In this document: piece by piece, positions 1 to 12,400 of the stretch
How positions within the stretch are numbered: the first letter of the stretch is position 1
Layout of the letters: every line of letters begins with the position of its first letter
NCBI GenBank assembly: GCA_029379385.1
Contig: CM055618.1
Location: 1,994,134 to 2,058,133, forward strand
DNA from: Quillaja saponaria
Taxonomy: Eukaryota > Streptophyta > Magnoliopsida > Fabales > Quillajaceae
Reading direction: 5' to 3'
Length of the DNA stretch: 64,000 bases
Notes under the pieces: model-generated
Told to the model about the DNA's origin: nothing
Database searches by the model: none
Seen by the model: the letters and a program-made list of their open reading frames with translations, nothing else
Program-made: the position numbers and the translations under genes

Positions 1-1960
1 TCAATACGTTCGCTCCTGCCACCCAGGCAAAGCTGCTTGAATTATTGGGGAAACTTAAGCAGGAGGTTCCATTCTTTCCCTTAACTTCACATATATACTT
101 GTGTTTGGCTGTTCATTCTTGGGTGATTACTTAAAAATCTTAAGCTTTTACAAATTTAATAAACTCTGCTGATTTATTTTTTTCTTATATATATTTTTTG
201 TAGAATGTAAACACATTGACAATACTTGTGATGGGAAAAAGTGGCGTTGGAAAATCTTCAACTGTAAACTCAGTTATCGGGGAAAGAGCTGTTTCTATTA
301 ACCCTTTTCAGGTACATATTTTTCTTCTTGTGATGGAGTACTGAGGATCTCTTTCTGCATGCTACATCTATATGTTAGTATTGTTTCTTTCCTTAACAGA
401 CAGAAGGAGTAAGACCCGTGATGGTGTCACGTTCAAGGGCAGGATTTGCATTGAATATCATCGACACTCCTGGGATCATAGAAGGGGGATATGTCAATGA
501 TCAGGCACTTGAGATTATAAAATGGTATGTATATCTTTAAACTGTATAAGTTCTATGTTTCTGCTTTGCAATTCTTAATCCTGTGATGCTTACAAGTTGG
601 TTAATTGAGTAGTTTCCTTCTCAACAAGACCATAGATGTTCTTCTCTATGTGGATCGCCTGGATGCATATAGAGTGGATAACTTGGATAGGCTGGTTGTC
701 AAAGCTATAACTGATAGTTTTGGCAAAGAAATTTGGAACAAGGCTTCAATAGTGCTTACACATGCTCAGCTCTCACCTCCGGATGGATTGCCTTATGAGG
801 AATTCTTCTCCAAAAGATCAGAGGCTCTAATAAAAACTATTCGTCAGGCTGCTCGGTTAAAGAAGGATGACTCACAGGTATATCCTCCTCATGTTCAGGA
901 TTCTGGTTTTGAAACCTCAAAGTCCAATCTGTGTTTTCTAACTTTCCAAATGCTATGTAATTTGTTAACACAGAATATTATTTTGAATAGTTTAAGACAT
1001 ATAACTGCAGAAGAGTATGGAGTGCAGTCAAAGAACTTGACAAGTAACTACTTATTAGAAATATAAGTTTCATATCAACTATGAGCTTCAAGAAGGGTAG
1101 AAGACACCGACTATTTTAGTTGATATTACATGGTCTAGATACTTCTTGATTAACCATCATTATGTGGGGAGAAAAGACACGCAGTAGGTTATGAGGAATT
1201 ATGATTAACCTTCATTATGTGGGTGTTACTGTTTCCTGTATTTTCTGTAACAGGATTCTACTGTCCTTTTGCCTCTCTTTTTTTCTTTCAAATGAGTATA
1301 GATATATGGTGCGTTTATATACTTGATTTTTTGTGTGTTTTCTATTAGCCCTCTGTCTTCCTGATTTTATTTATAGGTCTCATTTTCTATTTTTCCTTGT
1401 TTTACCCTAGGCTTCTTCCATTCCTGTTATTTTGGTTGAAAACAGCGGGAGATGTAACAAGAATGACAGTGATGAAAAGGTTATCTATTTGCCTAATGAT
1501 AATTAACTACATTCTCGCTTGATTCATTGGTAATAGATCTATACCTCATCAATGTGTGTCGTAATGAATGTTGGTTTTTGGTGACAGGTTCTTCCAAATG
1601 GGACCACTTGGATTTCTTACTTGGTCCAAAGAGTCACTGAAATCATGTTGAATGGGTGCAAGAGTATTTATGTTGACAAGAAATTGATTGAAGGGCCAGA
1701 CCCCAATCAGAGAGGGAAGTTGTTGATTCCCCTTATATTTGCACTCCAAGTAACCTTTTGAACTTTGAACCTTGTTTTTCCATTTCTTTTCCTTCTCTTA
1801 CTCTTTTCTGGGGATCGATAATGTCTTCAATTTTTTTGCTCGTCAACAGTTTTTCTTTGTCATGAAACCAATAGAAGGAGCCATCAAGAAGGATATTTCA
1901 AGGGAGAGTAAGCCATCATGGGAGACACGAGATGTGGGTGCTGCAAATCGCAAGTTTTGA
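1..1960 (+). CDS. TOC34: TOC34-type chloroplast outer-envelope import GTPase, 5'-truncated by the window
   Basis: Receptor GTPase of the TOC complex, which binds precursor proteins at the chloroplast outer membrane. Visible exons, all with GT/AG borders and continuous phase, are <1-65, 204-311, 400-524, 613-877, 1411-1479, 1588-1749 and 1850-1960 (TGA 1958-1960). The P-loop GKSGVGKSS lies at 234-260 and the G3 motif DTPG at 463-474. THAQ in exon 4 and ENSGRC in exon 5 are further family landmarks. Exon 6 ends and exon 7 begins with a hydrophobic stretch (IPLIFALQ then FFFVM), matching the C-terminal tail anchor of TOC33/34, followed by a short basic intermembrane-space tail. Intron 3 splits a Cys codon where relatives often have Ser. 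No stop or frameshift is visible, so the gene looks intact. The start codon and promoter lie left of the window. Family assignment is secure; TOC33 versus TOC34 naming is arbitrary here. Confidence 0.95.
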
Positions 1961-3761
1961 TTTGGTTACGTACCTTCTTGTCACAGGTATCTTGTTGATG
2001 TTCAAGGCTTATGTCTCATGCTAACACAATGAAGTATTGTGTTTTGTAGGAGCCAAATATTTTAGTTCTGATTTATTGTAATGGCTGCAGACTATGCCAT
2101 ATTGAATCTCAGCATTGTGAGAATTTTGTAGTTGAATAGATTGTTGATTTTGTGGTCCTATTTATTGTTCTATGATCTCAAAAGAATTTGATTGATTCAC
2201 AAGTTCATATTTATTATGTCACACTTTTCAGCTGTTTCTGAAGATTTATCATTACGAAGGTTTATATAACCTCATAGCTTTATCATCATTAACAGTGTCT
2301 TCTGCAATAGAAATTGATGAGATCATGTGTACTCTTATACATTAGCATATGCATGCATTAGATTAGATTTGAGTCTTCCACAACCTAGTATCTGGATCAA
2401 GAAGAAAAAAGAACAGAAGAAGTGCTTCAATAAGTGACGAGCTAAAGAGACACTAGCATTTGCTTTGATGATAAGAATTACCATTAAAAAGAAATGGCCG
2501 GAAGTACTGAATGCAATTTCGGTATATATGCACATGAATGTTATTCTTTTTTATAGTAAATGGCTCTAACTTTTAGTGCGTTATATCAATTATACGAATT
2601 TCTTTTTATTTTTAAAATCTGTTATAACTTAACTCAATTTAAAAAATTACCATAAATATAAAAAAATACTATGATTTTAACTTAATACTTTAGTGATGGC
2701 ATGTAATTATTAAAATAAAATACAAATTAAAAATAAACAAAAAATTATTCTTAAAAAATAAAAAATAGATTTGACACAAATACTTTATTATTTTCAACAA
2801 CCTATGATAATTCAAAAATGTAATTTGAAATTATTTTGTATTTTAAGTTTTATCTATTATTTTAGAAATAATTGTTATTTTAATAGTAATTTATATCTTA
2901 TTTGAAGTTGAATACTGTTATGTTATTATTACATTAGTATAATAATGTTAAAATTATATTTAGTTTTTATAAGATAGTCAGGATATTTTTGATATTTTAA
3001 ATCAAATTTTTAGATTTTGAATTAAGTTGTAGTTTCTTTTGAAATTTCATGGAGGTATGTGTAGGTTTTAAAAATGAAGGGAGTCATTTTAATATAATAC
3101 GTGAGAGGTTAGAATAGTTAATTCTATTTTTGTTTTAAATATACTTTGAAATGTTAGTAAATTTTATGCATTTAGAGATAAGAGAGTTTCTCAAAATAAA
3201 TAAATATATTTTGTATATTTACACTAAGAAAGAATAAAGATATGAGTGGGGTTTATAACTAAGAAAACATTACATATGAATTGTTTTGATTATATAAATT
3301 GATTATAAGGTATTATATTTTTTTGATAAAAGAATCAAAACATTGTTCATAAGGTATTATATATATATTGATAAAAGAAATGGAAAGATAGGTAGGGTAT
3401 CTTACATATTCTGACAGAAAATATTGTGCCTACATCACTACTACCTTATATCTAGAAAAATCTTCAAAGTATCTATTTCAAACAATAAAATCGAAAATAT
3501 GTTGTAAGAGTCCGTCTTTATATAACAGTATAAATATAAGTTTTTGTTAATAAAATCTTAGCTGAATTCAATAAAATAAAAATGGTGTTAGATTGAAGTC
3601 TAGAACTTAAAAAATGCTATTAACAAATTGGTAATCAATGAGACAATCTTGGATTATCTTTATGCCAAACAACTACATAAATAGTTGAGGTACATCAAGA
3701 ATGAAGGGGATAAATGCTCCGAGAAATCATAAGCTGATTAATAAGTACAAAACTATTTTTA
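1961..3761. other. AT-rich intergenic DNA downstream of TOC34
   Basis: The first few hundred bases are presumably the TOC34 3' UTR and terminator. The rest is AT-rich with many stops on both strands. I see no gene, RNA gene or structured repeat in it. Confidence 0.5.
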
Positions 3762-3918
3762 TGGGTAAATTGAGAATTCGCATGCCAAAGGTCCTTGGGC
3801 AATCTCACCTAATAGAATTTTCACATCAATAGGTTCTTATCTAATGATAATTTTCAATAAAACCCTACTTAAATACCTAAGTTACATTTCAGTCCCTCAA
3901 TCCAAATAGTACCCATCA
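3762..3918 (-). repeat. LTR-like direct repeat, left copy
   Basis: Begins TGGGTAAATTGAG and ends GTACCCATCA on the plus strand. It is recognisably similar to 8765-8967 in the same orientation, with an internal length difference of about 45 bp. Interpreted as the 3' LTR of a minus-strand element. Confidence 0.45.
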
Positions 3919-5356
3919 AATACCTCTTAGTCAAGCCACACTTGTCCTCAAGTATTACTAGAACAGAAAAAATAATTGAAAAAGCTGGACATAGTAATCC
4001 ATATTGCTCTCCTTCCAAATTGATGGCATAAACCTCACACATCATACTTGTGAACTATTGTGTGATGAAAGCTTGAAATCCACCCACTTCAAGACTTGAT
4101 TATGCTGGAACACGGCATTTACAAGCTTGCAAGAAACTTCAGTTGGACTCTTCAACTCATCAAAAATAGACTCTGTTTCAACCTTTGTTGTAACTTTTAT
4201 GAGCTGGAAAGACACGTGTTAGACCACATGAGCTTATTTGCTTCCAATGCCACCCCTAGTTTCTCATAGAGCAAATTAATTGCATCCTCAGTCAACACTT
4301 TCCATACCATAGAATCCCATGGGTTATATATCCTTCAACACTACATCTTCAACCAAGCCACCAAGATATGAATCCTTTAAACTATGTAGTTGATAATTCC
4401 TGAACTGTAACTACACATAGTGCAATAAACAATTGCTACCTTTTTGATTAATGACCCACCAACCCCTTCTAATTGTTTATGGAATTTGATCTTATTAAAC
4501 AAAGAGGGAAATATCACATAAGTATTAATTTAATATTTATCAATAATTTTAAAAGTAACCTGAAATTCACATTATTAATTAGTTCTAGACACGTTTAATA
4601 ATGCTATGTATGACAGTTTAGTCATCATTCATCCCCCATGCGAGTTTGGATCCCATGGAGAGGAAGTGGCTAGAGAAAGACTAAATGTCATTTCCTCTCC
4701 AAATGGACTCCTCGACCACACAAATTAAAAGGTCCAAAAATTGTGTTGTTTTACATTTTAGGGGTTAATTTTACATTTAGTTCTTCTCGTATTAAAATAT
4801 TTCATTTGGATCCCTTACTTTTAATTTGGTTAATATTAGTTTTTTTTTTTCTCAAGTTAATTAACTCAACTAATTTAGTTTATAAAGGGTATTTAGGAAG
4901 AAAATAATTTTTTTTATATTTATCTTCTCTAATTAATTCACAAAATAAAGTTATTTAAGGATTAATTCTTCTTTTGGTTCTTTTAATTTTGAAATGTTTC
5001 AATTGCATCTCTTGATTTTTATTTGAGCAATATTAGTCATCTTTTATTTATTTTTTTTCTAACTAAGCCAATTAAAGAGAGTAATTTGTAGTGGTCATCT
5101 AGGAAAAAAATAAAAAATTATTGTTATCTTTTTTACTACATGCAGTCTCAAATACAAATTAGTATTTGTACTTAAAAAAAATTATATAGAATTTGAAATG
5201 CAGTATTGGATTGTTGCCTAAAAAATTAAAATTTATGATTGAAAAGGATGATGAAAAATTGTGCACCATGCGAATTTATATTTTTTTAGTATAATTAAAA
5301 AGTATATTATTTATGTTAAAATTAAAAAAAAAATTATGTAAATTATTTAAATGTTT

Positions 5357-5360
<4 letters not shown>

Positions 5361-5396
<36 letters not shown>
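5361..5396. repeat. (AT)18 microsatellite
   Basis: Uninterrupted alternating AT for about 36 bases inside the loop of the 4505-6700 inverted repeat. Confidence 0.95.
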
Positions 5397-5404
<8 letters not shown>

Positions 5405-5600
5405 TAACAAAATATATTTTCTTACAAATTAGGCTAATCTCTTAAAATTGTTCATATTTTTATTTACAACTTTTAATATTGACCAGCAAGTTTCCTAAAC
5501 TCCAATCTAAAACGACAATAGACTCTAGTAAAAAAATTTAATTCTTTTTCTAGTACAAGCTCCAATTTGTATTTGAAACTAAATTGAATAAAAGAAAATA

Positions 5601-6298
5601 GAGTCAATTGCACTTTATTCCCATGAAGTGCCACCTATTTTGCAATGACCCTCATAAATTATTGAATTAGGCACATAATTACTTTATTTGAATCATAATT
5701 AGCAAATAACTCCCAATCATCCAAATTAATCATTAAATTTAAAAGACTAAAATAACTTTATTCTATATATATATGTTTTCTCCTTTCTATATCTTTTTTC
5801 TTTTTTTTTCCTTTAAAATTAAAATTTTTATATTGGTTCAATTTTAACATGAATAAACAATATTTCAATTCTTTATGATCTTTATTTTCTTATCTTTATA
5901 TTATAATTATCAATACATTTACTAATATTGTTTTTCACATTTATAAAAACCATATAAGTTATTGTTTCAATGATAATATTTTCATCAATTTTTTCCTTAT
6001 TATTGTATTATAGTTATTAAGCAATATGTTAAATTTAGATAAATGTGGAGAGGTTAACTATCAAAAAAAATATAAAGTAAGAAATACGGGATAGGAAATA
6101 AAAAACATAAAATAATTAAAAAAAAATTATAACTAGAATAATTTATGAGTTAATTTGTTACATTTAATAACTAATTTAGATGACCAAGGATTATTTCCTA
6201 ATTATGACTCAAATAAGAGAGTTATATGACTAATTCAATAGTTTACGAGGATCATTATAAAATGGGTAATAGTTCATGAGATAAAATACAATTGACCC
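5601..6298. mobile_element. Mutator-type (MULE) MITE with 9-bp target duplication
   Basis: A 698-bp non-coding element. Its ends are inverted repeats: GAGTCAATTG at the left and, reversed, GGGTCAATTG at the right. Similarity continues for about 140 bp (5601-5740 against 6160-6298). It is flanked by identical 9-bp direct repeats AAGAAAATA (5592-5600 and 6299-6307). A 9-bp duplication with long TIRs is the signature of the Mutator superfamily. The interior is AT-rich with no reading frame. The intact duplication implies it arrived after the surrounding inverted repeat. Confidence 0.8.
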
Positions 6299-6700
6299 AA
6301 GAAAATATCAAAATTTGATGAATTAATTAGAGAAGATTTATATAATCAACTTTTATTTTCTTCCTAAATACCCATTATAAACTGAACTAATTGATTTAGT
6401 AGGAAAAAATAAAAAGTAACTAATATTGTTCAAATTAAAAATAAGGGATCCAACTGAAATATTTTAATACTAGAAAAACTAAAAGTAACATTAACCCCTA
6501 AAATGAAAACAACAAATTTTTGGACCTTTTAGTTTGTGTGGTTGAGGAGCCCATTTGGAGGCATTTAGTCCCTCCCCAGGACCTCTCCAAGACATCTCCA
6601 GCCACTCTCTCTCCATGGAATCCAAACTCGCACAGGTAGAATGTGAGTTTCAAGTTATTTTGAAAATTATTAGTGAATGCTGCATTAATGTCCCCACATG

Positions 6701-8082
6701 ATATTGTCCTAACTTGGCAATTAATATCCTCCACTTCAACTATCCTACTCATTACTTAGACCTTTTCAGACCAATCCGCACATTGTGTACCAACAAGGCA
6801 GGTCATAAGGTATCAAGCGCCATTAAACAAAGCTTGCTCAGTAATACCTATTACCAAAAATTTTATGGGATTAGAAGATCTAACAATTGGTGTTGAAGGA
6901 GCAAAGGAGTTTTTGACCGTACTGACTCATAGATCTAAGATCAGAAACTTCCAACCCTGATTTTTGTTTAAACATAACTCCAAGCCAAAATTAGAAAATC
7001 CATTTGGAATTTTATGTTGTATAAACTGCATCCACCAAAGACTTCAGGGTAAAGTTATTTATGCCCATCTTCACCATTATTTCCTGATAGCGTTCCTCTA
7101 GGCCAAACTAACTGCTGCCAAAACAGAACATATGGTAAGGCCACATTAGCATACCAATTCCAAGCCATATTATCATTTTCCATTTCACTTTGTCTTTGGC
7201 ATGACAGTGTCCTATCACTTCTTCCTTTAATACAAAGTGGTTCTTCACCTTAATTGCATTTTCCACATCTAGGTCCATTTTTATTTCTAATTCCAACTTG
7301 ACTCTTTCAAATAGTAATGACACTGCCATTATCTGCATTCCTTCATCCATAATAGTCTTAAAACACTTGGTAAAATGGGTTCATTTATTAGCATATTGCA
7401 AAGGTGAATAGCAACAAAAGTAAAGTCTTCAATTTCAGATAAGATAGACTTGCAAAATCTTTCCCTGACTACAAGAGATCTTGTAAGTATTGCACATGAC
7501 TACATACCTCTTCAATGGATAGCTTTGAGAAAAAGGTGCATGGATGTAAGTAGTTTTGATAACTTCTAAGATGTAGGAGGTTCACTAGTATGTACAAACC
7601 ATAACACATCTAAATCCACCGCCTTATTGAGCACAAACTTTCGAACACCCTTTGCTAGTAGATGGAGATCAATTACGGAACTTTGTACAGTAAAAATATT
7701 ATTCATCATTAGATTTTCCAATCTTGGCAAGCACACTACTATAAGGGCTTCATGAAATTATGGGATTCTATGCATGTACATAAACCCAACATTATAGCAT
7801 GAATCAAGTGCCAAGCAATTATAAACTTCATTTGTAATTGCGTTTGGACAACCTTTTGCAAATAACCTTTCCAATGAATAGAATTATTCAGCAAGTAACG
7901 TGTCATCCAAATTAGTTTTCGAAGGTAGTTCAACATCTAACAGAAGTAATGCTTTGATAGAATTGGTAGTAATACCTGAGTCTGATCATCTCTGAATTCC
8001 TTTTGCCTTGTCCAAGATTGAATTGAGATGTATTTCATAGACATGCTTAACTGTTCTGCCGCAAGTGTCAAGTTCTCAGGTT
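6701..8082 (-). other. Decayed transposon interior, no intact gene
   Basis: Lies between the inverted repeat and the gag-like remnant. Short open frames exist on both strands, but none shows a recognisable domain. Position suggests it is the ruined internal region of the same gypsy-like element. Confidence 0.35.
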
Positions 8083-8654
8083 TCATGTATTTAGAGCTTT
8101 AAAAGTCATCCCTATCAACTCTGAATCAAACATCATCTGCTGTTGGATCAGAGTCAGCTTGGTGGAAGCCTCCATTTCCGAGACGTTAACAGAATTCAGA
8201 GTGTATAAAAGTTTGAAAGCTTTCTCAGTAGAATCTTGATTGTTGGACTCGTGAGGGAAATCATGCTTGTTAACCTCATGAAGCAAATCTTGCTCACTAA
8301 ATTTAGCTTCCTCCATTTCACGTACAATATCACTTGCTGTAGTTCCAGATGGAATTTCATCGAACATTTTGGTGAGCATCATCTGTTCATGCATAATATG
8401 TCTCGGGCTCTTCGGATTCATTGTTTACCATTACAAATGGAGTTGGAGATTCATCAAACAGCTAGTGGGCGTCAGTCACTCTTTGTAATTTGAGCTTCAT
8501 ATCCTTTATTTCTCCCATTTCCTAGCTAAGAGATCCATTCCTTAAATTCATTAAATCCTGCAGTCATCGTTTCACTTATGGACTCTAATATTCTATTTAT
8601 GACCTCTAATTTTGCAGTGAACCCCTGATCCCTAATTTCCCATTGGTTGTCCAT
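8083..8654 (-). pseudogene. Gag-like N-terminal remnant of a gypsy-type element
   Basis: On the minus strand a frame starts at 8654 with MDNQWEIRDQG and continues with a helical, charged stretch, as in the N-terminal gag of plant gypsy polyproteins. It is interrupted by stops around 8440-8540. A further open stretch (8083-8421) contains acidic, Met/Gln-rich sequence with no recognised fold. It sits just inside the right LTR-like repeat, where gag belongs for a minus-strand element. The family call is inferred from position and composition. Confidence 0.4.
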
Positions 8655-8764
8655 GGCTGCCGAGATTGGAGTTTTGTAGTTTACTTTTTCTTGGTTGAAG
8701 GATATGGACCTTAGTTTGGATACCCACCACTGAATGATAACGATGGTAAGAAAAAACTATTCTA

Positions 8765-8967
8765 TGGGTAAATTAAGAATTTGTAGAGAAGAGAAGAGGA
8801 GGGGGAGGGCGACAGAGAAAAATGAGGAAGGAAAAGGATATTCATTCAAAATTTTGGGCATACTCACCTAATAGATTTGCTGCATCTGCCCTTGTATAAT
8901 GACAATCTGCTTCCTACTTAAGTACTGAACTTATATTTTAGTTCCTGAATTCAAATAGTACCAGCCA
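8765..8967 (-). repeat. LTR-like direct repeat, right copy
   Basis: Begins TGGGTAAATTAAG and ends CAAATAGTACCAGCCA on the plus strand. It pairs with 3762-3918 in direct orientation. A purine-rich GAGAAGAGGAGGGGGAGG stretch lies inside this copy only. Interpreted as the 5' LTR of the minus-strand remnant. Confidence 0.45.
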
Positions 8968-9438
8968 CTGATACATACAAATAACGGCTGTGTTTGGCAG
9001 ACGGAAGATAATCAACTGTTTGGTGCATACCACGAGACAGGATAAACAAATTCGAAATGAGGTTTTAATCTTGTTGAAACTTGAAACAAGATTATTCTAT
9101 CTTTAAATAGTGACCAACATAAGGAAATTCCCAAACTATGTCCCACCCAACAACATCCCTTTCTACATAGCAGTTACGACATCTACACATACATGTACCT
9201 CAACACTTTTTATAAATAAAAATATACGATACCAGGCAACAAACTTAGAATCATTTGAGGTACAAGCAGTTGCATAGCAGGTGTTAAACAACTCTCCGCA
9301 TATTCAAATGGGCTACCATGAAAAAGCGATCACCTATCAACATCAGAAGAATTACAAGAGTAGTTTGTAAATCAAAATGGATCTTAACTTTTTCATGTTA
9401 TAAACATTAAAGGGAGAGGTAAGAACAAGTACCTCACT
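8968..9438. other. Intergenic DNA, probable 3' flank of the HD-domain gene
   Basis: No coding signal. The part next to 9438 is expected to hold the 3' UTR of the minus-strand HD gene. I did not identify a confident poly(A) signal. Confidence 0.4.
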
Positions 9439-12400
9439 TTAAGCAATCCCATTCCACTCATCATAGAACTCTTTTACAAACTCCTCCATGAACTTGTGCC
9501 TTCTCTCAGCCTTGTTCTTTCCAGCCTGAAATCAACAGCTCATACTTAAGATTCTTCAGACTTGAAATAAAGACATCCGTGTATCAATTTTTCTGAGGAA
9601 CAAGCTTAACAGACCATAAATGGAGAGACACAAATGCATGGTTCGGATTGAGTAATAAGAAGAGAGAGGAACGTACTCTCCCAGGAAGACAGATCTGATA
9701 CCTTGGTTTTCATTATATCCTTCAGCTTTAGAAGCTTCTCATGAAAATGATTCACAGTAGTCTGCTCCTCTTTCTTCATATATTGTTCCTTGGATAAATC
9801 AGATCGTGGCTGAATGGCTGGATCATGAAGCACTCTGTTCCTACTTCCACCAAAAGTAAAGCAACGAGCAATCCCTGAAATTTGGAGATTCAATTCAAGT
9901 TGAATAAAGAATTTGTCGCCTGTTCATGAAGCAATTTGCATCTAAAACATATACCATGATTGATAAAATTCACTAAAATGAATTGTCACTTTTGTTTTTG
10001 AAGAATGATAATGGCTGTAGGTCTACCAAAGACTCAGAAAAGGAAGAAAATAACATTGACCCTAGAACTATCAAATTTTATAACATCATTGAAATCTTAA
10101 TCGAGAGACTAACCTAAATCTGAAATTAAACCATAGAATATTGACCTAAACATTCCAAATTACAAAGAATTAGCCTTTTTGGGTGCAATACCAAGAATAA
10201 GAATTCTTTTTCCCCTAAAAAATAGAGTTTTTGCTAAACAACACAGAATTATTTGAAACAACAATTAATTGAATGTCTCCCATGTGATGCTCTACATCAT
10301 CCTAATGAGAATAAAAAGGCAGTATAAAGACCAAAAATCCAGCAATAAAAGTAAATATACATGGTAAAGTGCCAAGAGAACCAAGAATACTATGATGCTC
10401 TTAGAAGAAGTTCAAACTTGGTATATAAGATGCGTAACCCTCCATTTATGTGCTATTTGTCTCAGTTACCATTTAAGCCATGAATTTATTAAGGATAAAT
10501 ATATAAAAATTCTTAAAAGTTTCTCATTTAATGCTGAAGCGAACTTCTATAATCAACAAGTTACCAATAGCTCCAATTGCATCAAGACGATCAGCATCTT
10601 GCACAACCCCAAATTCTTGACAAAGTTCCCCATTTGCAAGTCCTGCTAGCTCCTTTTTGAAACCTTAATATTAAAAAGCACATCACTCATGGTAAGTTCT
10701 ACATGAAATGAACAACTAAATAGATGACTAAAAACTTACCATTTCTGAAAAGTGGCAAAAGAAGCTAGTTATTAAGACCATCATATGCCCCGATCATAAT
10801 AAAGGTGAAAGGGCATTTGACATATGATAATAGAATCTCAATAATAATTAATTATAAAATGGAAAGAGATGTGACAGGAGCCACAGTCAGGGATAGATAC
10901 AGAAGTCTCACAAGCTTATTTATGCTAAGCAGTGTTAAAGGAAGGATATTAATATTTCACCAGGAAAGAAAAATAACTAAGGCAGTAGCTAGCAGAAAAA
11001 GTGAGGAGTTCATGCAACAAGAACATGGATTCATATAAAAGTAGTTGGTATTCTCTTCCTCCATTCAATCCTCTCCTATCCATGGCTACATTCTCTTATA
11101 CTTCTGTTGCAACCATATCTTCCTCTTTGAGCCTGCCTACCTGAATCTTTTCACTCTCCTGCTTTGGGCATTTGCATCTCTACCATGTATATGACCAAGC
11201 CATCTTAGAAAGTTCTCCTTATTTTATCTTCAATCGCAATTAAACAACTCTTCCCTCTTCTAAATTCTGAAGATTGTCTCCATAGTCTAGCTTAAATTAA
11301 CCCTTGGTCTAGACTCATTAACGAGAAGAATATCAATATATGCCTTATAACCGTCCAAACAGAAAAGGAGGAAAAAGAACCATGTACTTAGGGTGTGTTA
11401 GGTGTGGGTGCAAACAAGCTTGAGAAGAACAAGAAAGTGAAAAGGCCTTCAAAAATAAACTAATATAATCATAAGACCATACAAAGTGATTGTTTCAATA
11501 AACTGTTGGGGAGATTAGTGCAAGAAGGTGCATGCCACAATTTACTTGGACTAATATGTTCATATGCTATCAAGTGTCTGGAAATGGGTATCAACCAAGG
11601 TAGGTTACAAACATTTGTGCATTGACAGATATATAAATTCATATAACACAGATCTAATCAAAATTCAGAACCAATTTTATGCCAGAATCAACAGAATGTA
11701 GTTTCTTCTCTAGTATGGGGAAGTTGGAACACGAATTTATCACTAAAGGGTTCAAGTTCATCCAGAACATGTTCACCCACCCTCCACCCTTGTTCTCAAA
11801 TGACGGGAGGTTCCATTAGACACAGAGATACCCCTTAATCAAAAGCAACATAGTTTCCCGTGTTCCAGCTAACATTGCAGAAAGTTACAAGGGAAGGGCA
11901 CAGAGAGACAGACAGACAGGGAGACAAGAAATAGAAAGACAGACAACTAGAGAGAAAGAGAACTAAAGAAAAGTAGCAAAAAGCCTGACTATTAAATTAT
12001 CAACAAGGTTGATTATATAAATAGAATGCATAGGGGATAATAATCATGTTCAAATACTTAAAATTTGAACTATCAAAACAGTCTTCTTAACAACTACTGG
12101 AAATTAACATAAAATGTCATGCAATTCTAACTGGATTAAGTAGTTATAATACTTCAGCATTATAGTGTCTTTTATAGATATCTCAACCTTTAAATTTATC
12201 TCCAAAATAAAATTGAGGGTATACATGACAGGGATGTTCAATGAACTAACCCATTCCCTTGATGATGCTTAAAATCTTCGTCTTCTTGCTATCTTCTATT
12301 CTCTCATCCTTAAGAAAATTCTCAACAATGTTTTCCTCATATGGATCCCTACATTACAAAGTAGAAGCTCTTATCAGGGAAATAAAATAAAAAAGAATAG

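Larger units (their letters stand above)
4505..6700. repeat. Large imperfect inverted repeat, about 2.2 kb
   Basis: The left arm (about 4505-4945) is the reverse complement of the right arm (about 6325-6700) over several hundred bases. The best block includes GCGAGTTTGGATYCCATGGAG (left near 4640, reversed on the right near 6630), the AACCACACAAA block, and the run through TTTAGGGGTTAAT. The left arm has an extra stretch near 4590-4635, and a second diverged copy of part of it lies directly downstream at 4977-5130. The loop contains an (AT)n tract and a nested MITE. It resembles a long-TIR DNA transposon without coding capacity. I could not find target duplications. Confidence 0.6.
3762..8967 (-). 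mobile_element. Degraded Ty3/gypsy-like retrotransposon remnant
   Basis: Two similar segments in the same orientation, 3762-3918 and 8765-8967, both begin TGGGTAAATT and end in CA after a shared CAAATAGTACC stretch. They look like short, decayed LTRs. Between them, read on the minus strand, is a gag-like N-terminus (8083-8654) near the right copy. A decayed coding tail lies near the left copy (about 3940-4240), with an LEDK-like ending typical of gypsy polyproteins. No intact protease, RT or integrase is recognisable, and I see no clear primer-binding site or target duplication. The interior carries a later inverted-repeat element and a MITE. Alternative: two unrelated remnants that share a repeat. 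Confidence 0.45.

Noticed and set aside
605..1066. A 153-residue open frame as a separate small protein
   Set aside because: It is exon 4 of TOC34 read into the following intron. The donor site at 878 and the family alignment end the real coding part at 877.
10392..11038. Small open frames within the HD-gene region on the plus strand
   Set aside because: They run antisense to exon 5 or lie in intron 4, and show no domain, start context or splice structure.
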